This document shows positions 16,905-25,230 of a DNA stretch of 64,000 bases, piece by piece. The stretch comes from Ascidiimonas aurantiaca. Lineage in GTDB: Bacteria > Bacteroidota > Bacteroidia > Flavobacteriales > Flavobacteriaceae. Location: the NCBI RefSeq assembly GCF_037646345.1, contig NZ_JBBEWR010000003.1, positions 25,882 through 89,881 of the forward strand. The letters are read 5' to 3'. The translations under genes were made by a program, and so were the position numbers. Each line of letters starts with the position of its first letter. The stretch's first letter is position 1. The notes beneath the pieces are model-generated. The model made no database searches, was not told the DNA's origin, and saw only the letters and a list, made by a program, of their open reading frames with translations.

Positions 16905-17334
16905 TCTTGAACAGTTTAAATATTTAATAATTAACACTTAGAGACGCCTTATGACGGTTATAGAGAGTGTGAAGGCCGTTTCAGCGTGCAAAATTAGCTT
17001 TTGCCATTCCTAACTATTTGTCAAATAATCTTTTTTTAGGATCGTTGTCACGACCATTCTCTATTTATATAGAAAAACTGATATTTAGGAAAGCGTTGCG
17101 ATGGGCAAAAAACAGGGTTGTGCAGAAGTTGTTACAGATAAACGGTTACTTACCTGTTTGTGTATATCATTTTGTCGTCCCTGCTACTTTTGCTTACGCA
17201 ATTACAAAACAGGTCTTTTTTGATGAACGTCAGGCAACCTTTTTAAAGGTTTTTTCATCTTATTATTGGTATGATTTATTAAATTTGCCAACATTTCCGT
17301 ACACTTATTGCACTTAAAAAATCAAATCTGAAAA
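16905..17334 (+). promoter_or_regulatory. Divergent intergenic region with a -7 element
   Basis: About 430 bases separate the divergent lipoprotein and hydrolase genes. TAAATTTG at 17280-17287 matches the Bacteroidota -7 consensus TAnnTTTG and lies 47 bases before the hydrolase start; a T-rich tract lies about 25 bases further upstream in place of a clear TTTG. A 99-residue frame at 17018-17317 overlaps this element and looks non-coding, so I do not call it. Confidence 0.5.
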
Positions 17335-18741
17335 ATGCTAAAAACCAGGGTTGTCTTATTTTTAAAATTAGTCCTTTTACTACCTGCATGCCTACTGGCT
17401 CAATTTACAGAATGTGCAGATGCTAACTATACAGATGCCTTAAAGTCGTCTCTTTGTGCTACTTTAAAAACACCTTTGTATCACCAGGAAGGTGATGATA
17501 AAACTATTGACTTATTTGTCAGGAAGTTTCCATCTGTTAAAGAAAAACAGGGTTCACTTTGGTTACTTTCCGGAGGGCCGGGAGAATCGGGAGCAAGTTT
17601 ATATCCTTTGGTTCCTATGTTCGCAAAAATGTTCCCTCATTTAGATATTTTTATACCCGATCACAGAGGAACCGGATTATCGGGAAAAATATGTCCTGAA
17701 GAAGAAGGCATAGACTCCCCAAACGGTATTGCACTGGCAAATAATGAATGGGGGCCATGCTATAACTATATGTATAGCCATCCCGCCTATGTACAGGCAT
17801 TTTCCATTACCAACGCCGCAAAGGATTACAATAGGATAATTAATGAGTTAAGCGGAGACGGAAAACGTTATGTATACGGTGTATCTTACGGAACTCAATT
17901 GATCTTGCGAATGCTTCAATTAGGGTCATTGCAGGTAGATAAAGTAATTCTGGATTCTATGGTACCTCTGCAAAATGATAGTGAGTATGACCTGAGTAAA
18001 AGGTCATTTGTAACGGATGATGTAGGGCGCTCTTTTCTGTCAAACAGGGGGGTAGCAGATTCGGGAACATCTCTCATAACAGAAATGCAAAGTGTTCTTA
18101 AGCGGGCAGAGCAGGATACCGTATTCGCAAAAAATTTACCAAAACAAAAACTCTCTGTTATTTTTGGGATGATGCTGGATCTTCCTAAAGTTAGAAATCA
18201 GATTCCAAACATATTAAAAGCATTAACGAATAATGATTTTGCTCCTTTAAACACTGCGGTTGATGATATCTCTACTTTTTATGAGGAATATGGAGCCTAT
18301 CCAACATCACCCAGTTCTATACCCCTTGTACAGGTAATCACGGCTTCTGAAAACAACTTAAGGCCCCAATTGACCAAAAGTGAAGTACTGGCAGAATCTG
18401 AAGATTTATTGTTTACCAGTAATTTGCCTTATTTAATGGCGGAAAACGCTACACCTGTTTACGAACCTGATGCATACTTTGGAAAAATTCCTGAAAATAT
18501 GCCCCCTACCTTAATTATTCATGGCACTTTAGACTCTAAAACCCATTATAAAGGGACCATACGCCATTATAAAGCATTGTCTGAAAAAAGTGATCATGTA
18601 CAATGGGTACCGGTAAAAAATGCACCCCACTTCATAACTCTCTTTGCTCCAAAAAGTTTTGTTGCTGCAGCTACTGCATTTTTACAAGGAGAGCCCGTAG
18701 AAAACAAGCCTATATATGATAAAGAAGTATTGCTTAACTAA
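17335..18741 (+). CDS. Secreted alpha/beta hydrolase (S33 / TAP-like)
   Basis: This 468-residue protein has a signal peptide (about residues 1-22, LLAQ). Alpha/beta-hydrolase landmarks are in order: an oxyanion segment LLSGGPGESG, DHRGTGLSG, a nucleophile elbow G-V-S184-Y-G, an acid in IIHGTLDSKTHYKG near residue 400, and a C-terminal histidine in NAPHF near 431. This matches the tripeptidyl/prolyl aminopeptidase-like S33 group, which trims peptides in the periplasm or medium. The substrate is unknown. Its stop codon sits in the loop of a perfect 20-bp inverted repeat. The next gene is convergent. Confidence 0.85.
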   Translation: MLKTRVVLFLKLVLLLPACLLAQFTECADANYTDALKSSLCATLKTPLYHQEGDDKTIDLFVRKFPSVKEKQGSLWLLSGGPGESGASLYPLVPMFAKMFPHLDIFIPDHRGTGLSGKICPEEEGIDSPNGIALANNEWGPCYNYMYSHPAYVQAFSITNAAKDYNRIINELSGDGKRYVYGVSYGTQLILRMLQLGSLQVDKVILDSMVPLQNDSEYDLSKRSFVTDDVGRSFLSNRGVADSGTSLITEMQSVLKRAEQDTVFAKNLPKQKLSVIFGMMLDLPKVRNQIPNILKALTNNDFAPLNTAVDDISTFYEEYGAYPTSPSSIPLVQVITASENNLRPQLTKSEVLAESEDLLFTSNLPYLMAENATPVYEPDAYFGKIPENMPPTLIIHGTLDSKTHYKGTIRHYKALSEKSDHVQWVPVKNAPHFITLFAPKSFVAAATAFLQGEPVENKPIYDKEVLLN

Positions 18742-18775
18742 TACAAAAGCATATAATACTTCTTTATCATATATA
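18711..18775. repeat. Perfect 20-bp inverted repeat spanning the hydrolase stop codon
   Basis: TATATATGATAAAGAAGTAT at 18711-18730 is the exact reverse complement of 18756-18775, with a 25-base spacer that contains the TAA stop (18739-18741). The left arm codes for the last residues of the hydrolase. It lies between convergent genes, so it may terminate both, yet it lacks GC pairs and a T-tract and is unlike the other terminators in this window. Confidence 0.85.
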
Positions 18776-18810
18776 ACCTGTTACGATTACACGGCCGAAG
18801 CCATGTGTTT

Positions 18811-20019
18811 TTAAAACAATGAATACCCCAGTATTACTGAAAAGGTAGTATAGTCTGAGCTCCAATTCCTGGTTTGACCAAAAAAATCACCCAAAAGCTC
18901 TCTGTTGGTAAAATATCTAAATTCTACACTATATCTGTCGTTGTGCTTATAACCTACCCCAAACGCCATGTTATTTCGTGTTTTAAATTCATCCAGATCC
19001 GTCCCAGGATCAAAATCAATTACAGATGATTCATTATTCAAATCAAAAACTACGGAGCCATTAATAAAAAGTTTGGAATTCTCATTGAGAAAAAAATAGT
19101 GTCTTATTCCAACGGGCAACTCAATAGATTTATAATCAACACTAACATTTGTTTGTTCATCAAGCTGTTGTTCTGACTTATAATACTGATAGGTAGGTTC
19201 TACAATAACGGCCCATTTATTTTTATTAAACGGTAAAATAAACTCGGCTTCTATTCCAAACCTGAACCCCAACTCACTATCAAAGTCTGTATTTAAGGAA
19301 CTGTTACGATTATTTTCTATGGAAAGTGAGGAAACATTGAGGCCCGGCCTGATGGTTAAATTAAACAGGTCCTTTTTCTCACTTTGTTCAAAATCGACAA
19401 ACTCCTGATCGTTGCATTTTATATAATCTGTAAAGAAGTTTACCAGATCTTTTTTCTTATATTCTAATCTTTCAATTTTATTCATACTGAAATCAGGACA
19501 TTTCAGATCAACCCATAACTGCTGTTTAAACCTGTTGTTTTCTCCTATTTTATTTCCTTCATCAATATATTTTTTATAGACCAACGGCTCTATAGCTGCG
19601 TCTCCTTTGTTATAAAAGTATCTTTTGAGGTTTCCATCTTCATACATATACAAATTAGCCTTCCCTTCTACCAAAACTTTTAAAAAAAGTTCTTCTTCTT
19701 TGAATTCAGGGTTTCTTTTATTATCCAGAAAGTTAACATTTGAAGCAGATCTATCCATATTTACCGTGGCCCGTATGTATCTGGATACACCGTAAACACC
19801 AAATTCTTTAACGGTTTTAATGGTTGCTACCTGTATTTCACTCCCCTCAGACAATTTGTATTGAAAATCAACAGGATTATTTTTCCAGTCTATATTTTTG
19901 ATCAAACAATCTATCTTTTGATCTGAATCATTAATATAATATCCTTTTTCAAAGATGATTTGGGAATGTGATGTAACTGCTAAAACCAAGAGTAGCAGAA
20001 AGAGTAACTTTTTTTTCAT
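18811..20019 (-). CDS. Outer-membrane beta-barrel protein, unknown function
   Basis: This 402-residue protein has a signal peptide (MKKKLLFLLLLVLAVTSHSQ). Residues 21-200 or so form a soluble part (FEKGYYINDSDQKIDCLIKNIDW...), a pattern seen in many Bacteroidota proteins of unknown role. Residues 210-402 read like an eight-strand barrel: repeated amphipathic strands (FGIEAEFILPFNKNKWAVIVEPTYQYY, IELPVGIRHYFF, AFGVGYKHNDRYSVEFRYF) and a terminal aromatic residue. It stands alone between a convergent hydrolase and a lipoprotein gene. Confidence 0.75.
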   Translation of the reverse strand: MKKKLLFLLLLVLAVTSHSQIIFEKGYYINDSDQKIDCLIKNIDWKNNPVDFQYKLSEGSEIQVATIKTVKEFGVYGVSRYIRATVNMDRSASNVNFLDNKRNPEFKEEELFLKVLVEGKANLYMYEDGNLKRYFYNKGDAAIEPLVYKKYIDEGNKIGENNRFKQQLWVDLKCPDFSMNKIERLEYKKKDLVNFFTDYIKCNDQEFVDFEQSEKKDLFNLTIRPGLNVSSLSIENNRNSSLNTDFDSELGFRFGIEAEFILPFNKNKWAVIVEPTYQYYKSEQQLDEQTNVSVDYKSIELPVGIRHYFFLNENSKLFINGSVVFDLNNESSVIDFDPGTDLDEFKTRNNMAFGVGYKHNDRYSVEFRYFTNRELLGDFFGQTRNWSSDYTTFSVILGYSLF

Positions 20020-20280
20020 TTTGTTTTATTTATTAGATAGTTTGGGCTAGCATAATATATCCATAAATAAAAGTTTGGAGCGGGCCAAACATACCTAAAC
20101 AAACTGACTCTTCCAAGTATTTTATAGCTTCTAAAAGTTAAAATTAGGTAGTACTTTGTGTAGTGTGTTATCCTTTTTGCCTTATAGTATATTTGCAACT
20201 TTTATCGTTGCCTACCTTATTGCAAAATCAGTACGTTATCTTATATATTTGTCTTTCTGGTATTTTGGTGTAAGACTAAA

Positions 20281-20312
20281 AAAATAGCCCGGGCAAGAAC
20301 CCAGGCTATTAT
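20281..20312 (-). terminator. Intrinsic terminator for the lipoprotein gene
   Basis: On the reverse strand an 11-bp stem (20283-20293 with 20300-20310, one mismatch) is followed by a run of Ts, 20 bases beyond the stop of the gene at 20333. Confidence 0.8.
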
Positions 20313-20332
20313 AAAGTACTTATTATTTTTAT

Positions 20333-21415
20333 CTAATTACATACAACGGCATGTGCTATTACATAGATATCACCTGATAGGTCTTCCTGTATAGTATATT
20401 GCCCCGGAGCAACTGTAGGTTTTCCTTTTTTCTCAGGGAACATACTATTACCGGCATAGGTATGTGTTTCCTCTACCGTATATAAATCATCAATATGGTA
20501 AGTTACAGTTACGTTACCGTCTATATAGCTTACACTAACGGTTCCTACCAGTGTTCCTTTTGAGGTATTGCATTGTCCGGCACCTGCATACACGTCGTAT
20601 GATGCTTCGGTACCTTCAGAAAGTGGCCCTATGGTCCAGCCCCAACGCCCAAAACCTTGATCCAGGAAACAGGTATTGCCATTGTCTCCTCTTGCAAATG
20701 CGGTTTCACATCCTGAAAACGGCTCGGGCTCACACTCCAGGGTGATGGGGATAAAAACAGGCTGCCTGTTGTTTGTAGGGATCAAGACTATAGCAAGCTG
20801 ATCACCTTCTCCGGGCTCATACCCTTCTCCATTGGCTATGGCAAGGTCAACTAACTCCTGCCCTTTCTCTTCGCTCCAGTTATCTCCCAGAAAAGCACAG
20901 GCCAGGCAGTTTTTGTCATCAATCAATTCCCAAATGGCCCATTGTACATCACCAAAGGTATAAGTACCTCCTTGCTGACTGGTGGTTCCTGTAAAGTTTT
21001 GATTTAAAATCCAGTTAATCAAATCAAAGTTGTCGGGATTCTCAAATATTCCTGCCGGTAGTTCTTCATAACTTGAATATACATTGGCTTCAAAGCATTC
21101 ATCACCAGACAGTGAACGATCAATATCAATACACCATGCTCCATAATCTCCGGCAAGGTTGGTATCATTTATAGTAAGATCAAAATAGGTGCCGTTTGCC
21201 TCAACACCTTTTGCAGTGGTACAGGCACTTACCAGAGAAGGTAAGTTTGGAAAAAGGGTAACTTCACATTCTCCTGTTCCTCCGGTATCTTTTCCATTTT
21301 TTACTTTCCCTCTGGCTTCAATGGTTTCCAGGGAACCATCATCAACGGGTTCTAACTCACAAGAATAAAAACCCACAATTGTCAGGGCCCAAATGGCCAC
21401 AAGTAATTTTTTCAT
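20333..21415 (-). CDS. Lipoprotein with thioester-domain-like motifs
   Basis: This 360-residue protein has a lipobox at GFYSC (C19). Residues 75-180 contain YGAWC95-IDID... and, 63 residues later, YTFGDVQ158-WAIWEL. This pair resembles the [YFL]C and Q-x-A-I-W motifs of thioester (TED/TQXA) adhesin domains, in which Cys and Gln form an internal thioester that couples covalently to host or surface amines. The segment is cysteine-rich (C50, C65, C95, C107, C170, C173). The C-terminal 130 residues are beta-rich (GTVSVSYIDGNVTVTYHID). Surface display is inferred from the lipobox. The thioester assignment rests on motif likeness alone. Confidence 0.65.
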   Translation of the reverse strand: MKKLLVAIWALTIVGFYSCELEPVDDGSLETIEARGKVKNGKDTGGTGECEVTLFPNLPSLVSACTTAKGVEANGTYFDLTINDTNLAGDYGAWCIDIDRSLSGDECFEANVYSSYEELPAGIFENPDNFDLINWILNQNFTGTTSQQGGTYTFGDVQWAIWELIDDKNCLACAFLGDNWSEEKGQELVDLAIANGEGYEPGEGDQLAIVLIPTNNRQPVFIPITLECEPEPFSGCETAFARGDNGNTCFLDQGFGRWGWTIGPLSEGTEASYDVYAGAGQCNTSKGTLVGTVSVSYIDGNVTVTYHIDDLYTVEETHTYAGNSMFPEKKGKPTVAPGQYTIQEDLSGDIYVIAHAVVCN

Positions 21416-22100
21416 GCCTCTTTATTTAATTGGTTAATAAATGGTTAGGGTCTGGAAAGATTAGAGTTTGTTAAAGTAGCTTATTGATTATCAATTAAGT
21501 ACAGAAGTACGATAAACAACTTAAAAAATCGTTAAATAATCAAATAAGATACATTGGGAATTGAAGCGAAATAGTTACCTGTCTAAAGAGAATTACAGGA
21601 TAACACTAAAAAAACAGAACCTTTTATACGAATTTATATATCTGTTAGTCAGATTTTTAGCTTGTTTTCTATAATTATCATTTGTTATATGTTTATGCTA
21701 TACTTTAATTAAAATACTGACTTCCTCTTAATAAACAGGACAGTTTAAAACCGGTGTTTTTCTTAAAAACTTAAGGGTGGCTCATTTTCAGCAACTCTTT
21801 TTGTTAAGGCAAATTTCTGTTAAGGGCAGACGGAAAACGGGCATATACAGCTATTTCTCCCGGGGTCATTAATATGTACATGTAAATTGTAGTTCTGCGC
21901 TTTCATAGTGCTCAAAACTGCTACCACCGTAATTTTTTTGTTTGATTGCGCAAAACTTCCCTGCTGTAAACATTTCAAAGGCATATATACCCTAGTGGGG
22001 TAATATTTCTTTAAGCCCTATAATCTGAACGCCTGCCTGGCTAAAAACTGTTACAGTTTTTTAGGACTCGTTAAAGGTTAAAAGGCAGATTATTTTTACT
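21416..22100. other. Intergenic, no gene recognised
   Basis: About 685 AT-rich bases between the lipoprotein start and the end of the small precursor gene. I find no open frame with coding character, no RNA gene and no strong hairpin. It must contain the promoter of the lipoprotein gene at its low-coordinate end. Confidence 0.5.
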
Positions 22101-22304
22101 TTATATTTTTATTATAATCTGAGAGTTTCCAAGACATATTAATTTTTCTTTTCTATCATCTGTTTCAGAGCATCCAAAGCAATCATCAAAAGTAGTATCA
22201 TACATATCGGGTGTACTCTCTGCTTCATATCCTCCGGATAGATTTATTGAATTATTTAATTTAGCAACGGTAAACTTATCTATACGCAACTTCTTTTTTT
22301 TCAT
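22101..22304 (-). CDS. Lanthipeptide-like RiPP precursor with GG leader
   Basis: From the ATG at 22304 this is 67 residues. The N-terminus (MKKKKLRIDKFTVAKLNNSINLSGG) has the layout of Bacteroidota class I lanthipeptide-type leaders: a lysine-rich start, a [K/R]-[LI]-x-[LI]-x-K-x-T-[IV]-A-x-L-N helix, and a double glycine at 24-25. The following 42 residues contain Ser/Thr and three cysteines (C42, C45, C57), the substrates for lanthionine rings. No LanB, LanC or peptidase-transporter gene lies in this window, so modification and export would need genes elsewhere. It lies 91 bases downstream of the AraC-type regulator on the same strand. Confidence 0.65.
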   Translation of the reverse strand: MKKKKLRIDKFTVAKLNNSINLSGGYEAESTPDMYDTTFDDCFGCSETDDRKEKLICLGNSQIIIKI

Positions 22305-22395
22305 AATTTCTGTTTTAGAACTTTTAAATAAAGTCATTAACAGAGAGTTAAAAAAAAAATTGCCGTACATATTGGTCTATATTTATGAATACAGA

Positions 22396-24084
22396 CTAAT
22401 TTTTACCATCTAGTTTATCTAACTCTTTTAAAAAGTATGAAGGTTTAATTCCTTTAATTTTATAAAATGCTTTTGAGAAAGACTCGGCATTTCTAAACCC
22501 TACTTCGTGTGCCATTGCTTTAATGGTATATCTTCTCATTATGGGGGTTGCTCTTAGCATGGAAACAAAATACTCTACCCGCAATGTGCTTATATAGTTT
22601 GAAAACGATTTGCCTTTGTAATGATTGATGATCTTTGAGAGATAATTTGTATTTGTATTAAGGTCTTCTGCCAGTGAACTTAAGGTTACTTTAGGTGATA
22701 AATACTTTTCATTTTTCTCAAACGACCTTAAACCTTGAAGCACATTATTAACAATTTCTTCGGAAATATTTAGTTTCTTTTTGATTTTTGGTTTTTCTGA
22801 ACTTGTATCTTCATTACTATGCATTATATCTTCAAACCTCTTTTTATACAGCTGTTTTTTGTTGTACTGTAAAACTAAAAAGCCCACTGCTAGCAATAGA
22901 AAACCTGAGATTAAGTAGATAACTATTTTATATTGTACACTGTTTTTTTTCATCTTATTCATAACTTCTTTCTTTTCAGATCTTAATCTGGGTATATCAT
23001 ACTCTTTAAATATGCCCTTGTTTAAGTACAGCTCTTCCGAATGTAATAAGCTATCTACTTTTATGAGTTGATTTATATACAAAAGTTGATTGTTTAGATC
23101 TCCTTTTTGTTTGTAATATGTGATAAGCTCCAGATATGCCTGTCTCGAAATAGGATAAATGATCGCTTTCTCCTGAAATATGGTATCTACTTTTTTAAAA
23201 TACAGAAGGGCTGAGTCTGCTACTTTTACATTGGCATAAGACTTTCCCAAATAATAATAGCCCAACGATAAATTTGATTTTTCAGGGGTGTTTTCAAAAA
23301 AAGGGATATGCTTTTTTAAACTGTCTATCGCTTCTTTATAACGTTGTTTGTAATAGAGAGAAACTCCCTCGTTAAGTGAAAAATGATGTGTATAGTACTT
23401 TTTCCCGAAAGCTTTAGACTCTTTAAACCCTAATTGATTATAGTATGAAGCAGAGTCAGCCAATTCCAAATCATTATATATGTTTGCTAAAAACGTTATA
23501 GAATTCAAGTAACTTAAGGTGTCTATTGATTTTAAGTTTTGTTTTGCATACTTAAAGTTTGCTTTAAATAATTGTAGAGCTTCTTCTTTCTCATTAATCT
23601 GTCGTTTAATAACACCGATATTTTCATTTATTTTAAAATACTGTTTTTCATTTTTATATTTTTTGGCAATTTCAGAAACCAAAAGATAATTATCGAGTGC
23701 TCTTACATAATCCTTTAAGTTAAAAAAATAATCGCCTTTTAATTGATACGCTTTTAAAGGATAGTATTCATTGCTATTCAACCTGGTAAGCTCAATTATA
23801 CTGTCACAATATACCAACTGGGTAGCATCGTTAAACAAGACAGCCATTGTGTGATAGCCCATTACCAAAAACTCACTATTATTTTCTTTTTTGGCTTTCT
23901 CAATAATAATACGGGCATACCTCTTTTTATGTTCTAAAATGCTCTCATTATTCAGATCTTGAAACAGCTCTATATATGTCTTGTTTTGAATGGACTCATT
24001 CTCATTTTGGGCATTAATAAAACCACATGAAATTAAGGTTATAATAAGACTGTGTTTAAAAAAGAGAAGCTTCCAGTTTATCAT
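22396..24084 (-). CDS. TPR sensor with membrane span and AraC-type DNA-binding domain
   Basis: I start at the ATG at 24084 (MINWKLLFFKHSLIITLISCGFINAQ), which gives a signal peptide and 562 residues. A longer frame to 24174 would add 30 residues before it. The periplasmic part (about 30-380) is built of TPR-like helix pairs (AYQLKGDYFFNLKDYVRALDNY, LSLGYYYLGKSYANVKVADSALLYFKK). One membrane span follows (VIYLISGFLLLAVGFLVLQY). The C-terminus is an AraC/XylS helix-turn-helix pair (LSSLAEDLNTNTNYLSKIINHY, TIKAMAHEVGFRNAESFSKAFYK). Proteins of this design pass an envelope signal straight to DNA. It is divergent from module C and upstream of the RiPP-like precursor, both plausible targets. Confidence 0.9.
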   Translation of the reverse strand: MINWKLLFFKHSLIITLISCGFINAQNENESIQNKTYIELFQDLNNESILEHKKRYARIIIEKAKKENNSEFLVMGYHTMAVLFNDATQLVYCDSIIELTRLNSNEYYPLKAYQLKGDYFFNLKDYVRALDNYLLVSEIAKKYKNEKQYFKINENIGVIKRQINEKEEALQLFKANFKYAKQNLKSIDTLSYLNSITFLANIYNDLELADSASYYNQLGFKESKAFGKKYYTHHFSLNEGVSLYYKQRYKEAIDSLKKHIPFFENTPEKSNLSLGYYYLGKSYANVKVADSALLYFKKVDTIFQEKAIIYPISRQAYLELITYYKQKGDLNNQLLYINQLIKVDSLLHSEELYLNKGIFKEYDIPRLRSEKKEVMNKMKKNSVQYKIVIYLISGFLLLAVGFLVLQYNKKQLYKKRFEDIMHSNEDTSSEKPKIKKKLNISEEIVNNVLQGLRSFEKNEKYLSPKVTLSSLAEDLNTNTNYLSKIINHYKGKSFSNYISTLRVEYFVSMLRATPIMRRYTIKAMAHEVGFRNAESFSKAFYKIKGIKPSYFLKELDKLDGKN

Positions 24085-24952
24085 ACCCTGCAAATTCAGA
24101 TTATATTTTCTATAGAAAAAGTCGTAGATTATCATTTTATATGATCGTCGTTTTAAATAAAAACCTACCACCATGCATTTAAAATACGCATGAGTTCATT
24201 TTTTACTTAACAATGTATTTATACAAGTCTTTAAAACAATGATTTTTAAAGATATCTTATTTAAAAATGATTTTTTCCTATTTACTCATTTTTATAATAA
24301 AATATATACTAAACTATATTACTTTTCCTAGAAAAATATGTACTTTAAGAACAATAAATTGATACGTAAATCCTCATATTTTAGCAACTTTATAAAGACG
24401 ATCAATCCATTTATTTTTCTGATTGTTTATACTACCCAATTAATTTATTAAAGAGAAGTATTCTCTTCATATCTATCAAATCGTTCTTTATTTGACTTAA
24501 AATACTACATAATAACCACAATATACTCAGTTTCTCAAACTTTTCACAACCTTTAGTATCGTCCATAAAGTTCTTTTTTCAATCTAATTTGTTACCTTTT
24601 AAATTATCCCAACCCCCTTTAGAGGTATTAGTGTTCTTCACCATTTTGCGAATTCCTCTAAAGCCATAATTTATTTAGTAAAACAAAGGATGTTTTCCAA
24701 ACTTTATGTGTGGTAAAAAACTTTCTTTCTGAGTGTTTTTATAATCTATTTTTACAAATAATATACAGTAATATAATACAGTTATTGGTAGGTAGTTTTT
24801 TATGAATACAAAATCTATATTTATGAATATAGACTTACTTTGTTTTGAAAAGTGGATCATAGTTGGTTGCTTTACTGTTGGAGTTAGTTGCAACAATTTC
24901 GGGCGGAAACCGAAAAGCCATGAATAGAGTAGGTAAATTTAATATTAAAAAT
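24085..24952. other. Divergent intergenic region between regulator and module C
   Basis: Nearly 870 very AT-rich bases separate the AraC-type regulator from the module C peptide. I see no gene. It must hold the promoters of both and is where I would expect the regulator to bind. An open frame continues upstream of 24953 to 24863 but has no coding character and would destroy the signal peptide. Confidence 0.5.
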
Positions 24953-25171
24953 ATGAAAAATTTGTTTTTATCATTAGTATTCATACTTGGTACTGTTTCA
25001 AGTTTTGCAGGAAATATGCAATCTTTAGAGGAACCACATTGCGTTCATGTTACTCTTTCTTGTGATGTTGAATATGATATATGTAATTTCACAGGAACAA
25101 CAACACAATTGATTAATATGGTTATTGGCGACAATAACGATGTTTGTGGTACAGACATTAACAAACTATAA
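24953..25171 (+). CDS. Small secreted four-cysteine peptide, module C
   Basis: I start at the ATG at 24953, giving 72 residues with a normal signal peptide (MKNLFLSLVFILGTVSSFAG). An upstream in-frame ATG at 24863 would bury it. The mature part of about 52 residues has four cysteines (C30, C37, C44, C65), enough for two disulfides, and a threonine-rich centre (FTGTTTQL). It does not align with the module A peptides but has the same length, signal peptide and place before a hairpin and a GLPGLI gene. Function is unknown. Confidence 0.8.
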   Translation: MKNLFLSLVFILGTVSSFAGNMQSLEEPHCVHVTLSCDVEYDICNFTGTTTQLINMVIGDNNDVCGTDINKL

Positions 25172-25180
25172 GTTATGTAT

Positions 25181-25208
25181 TTAAAGGGAGTTAATTAACT
25201 CCCTTTAA
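25181..25208 (+). terminator. 28-bp perfect palindrome between peptide and GLPGLI genes
   Basis: Bases 25181-25208 read the same on both strands; the core stem is AAAGGGAGTT/AACTCCCTTT. It lies 10 bases after the peptide stop and 22 before the GLPGLI start at 25231, the same place as the hairpins in module A though the sequence is different. As RNA it gives a GC-containing hairpin with a short T-rich tail (TTTAACTTTTAATT), so partial termination or mRNA end protection is likely. Confidence 0.75.
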
Positions 25209-25230
25209 CTTTTAATTAAAGTTGAATATT

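Noticed and set aside
17018..17317. 99-residue forward frame before the hydrolase
   Set aside because: No family look, overlaps the probable -7 promoter element at 17280-17287, composition unlike neighbours.
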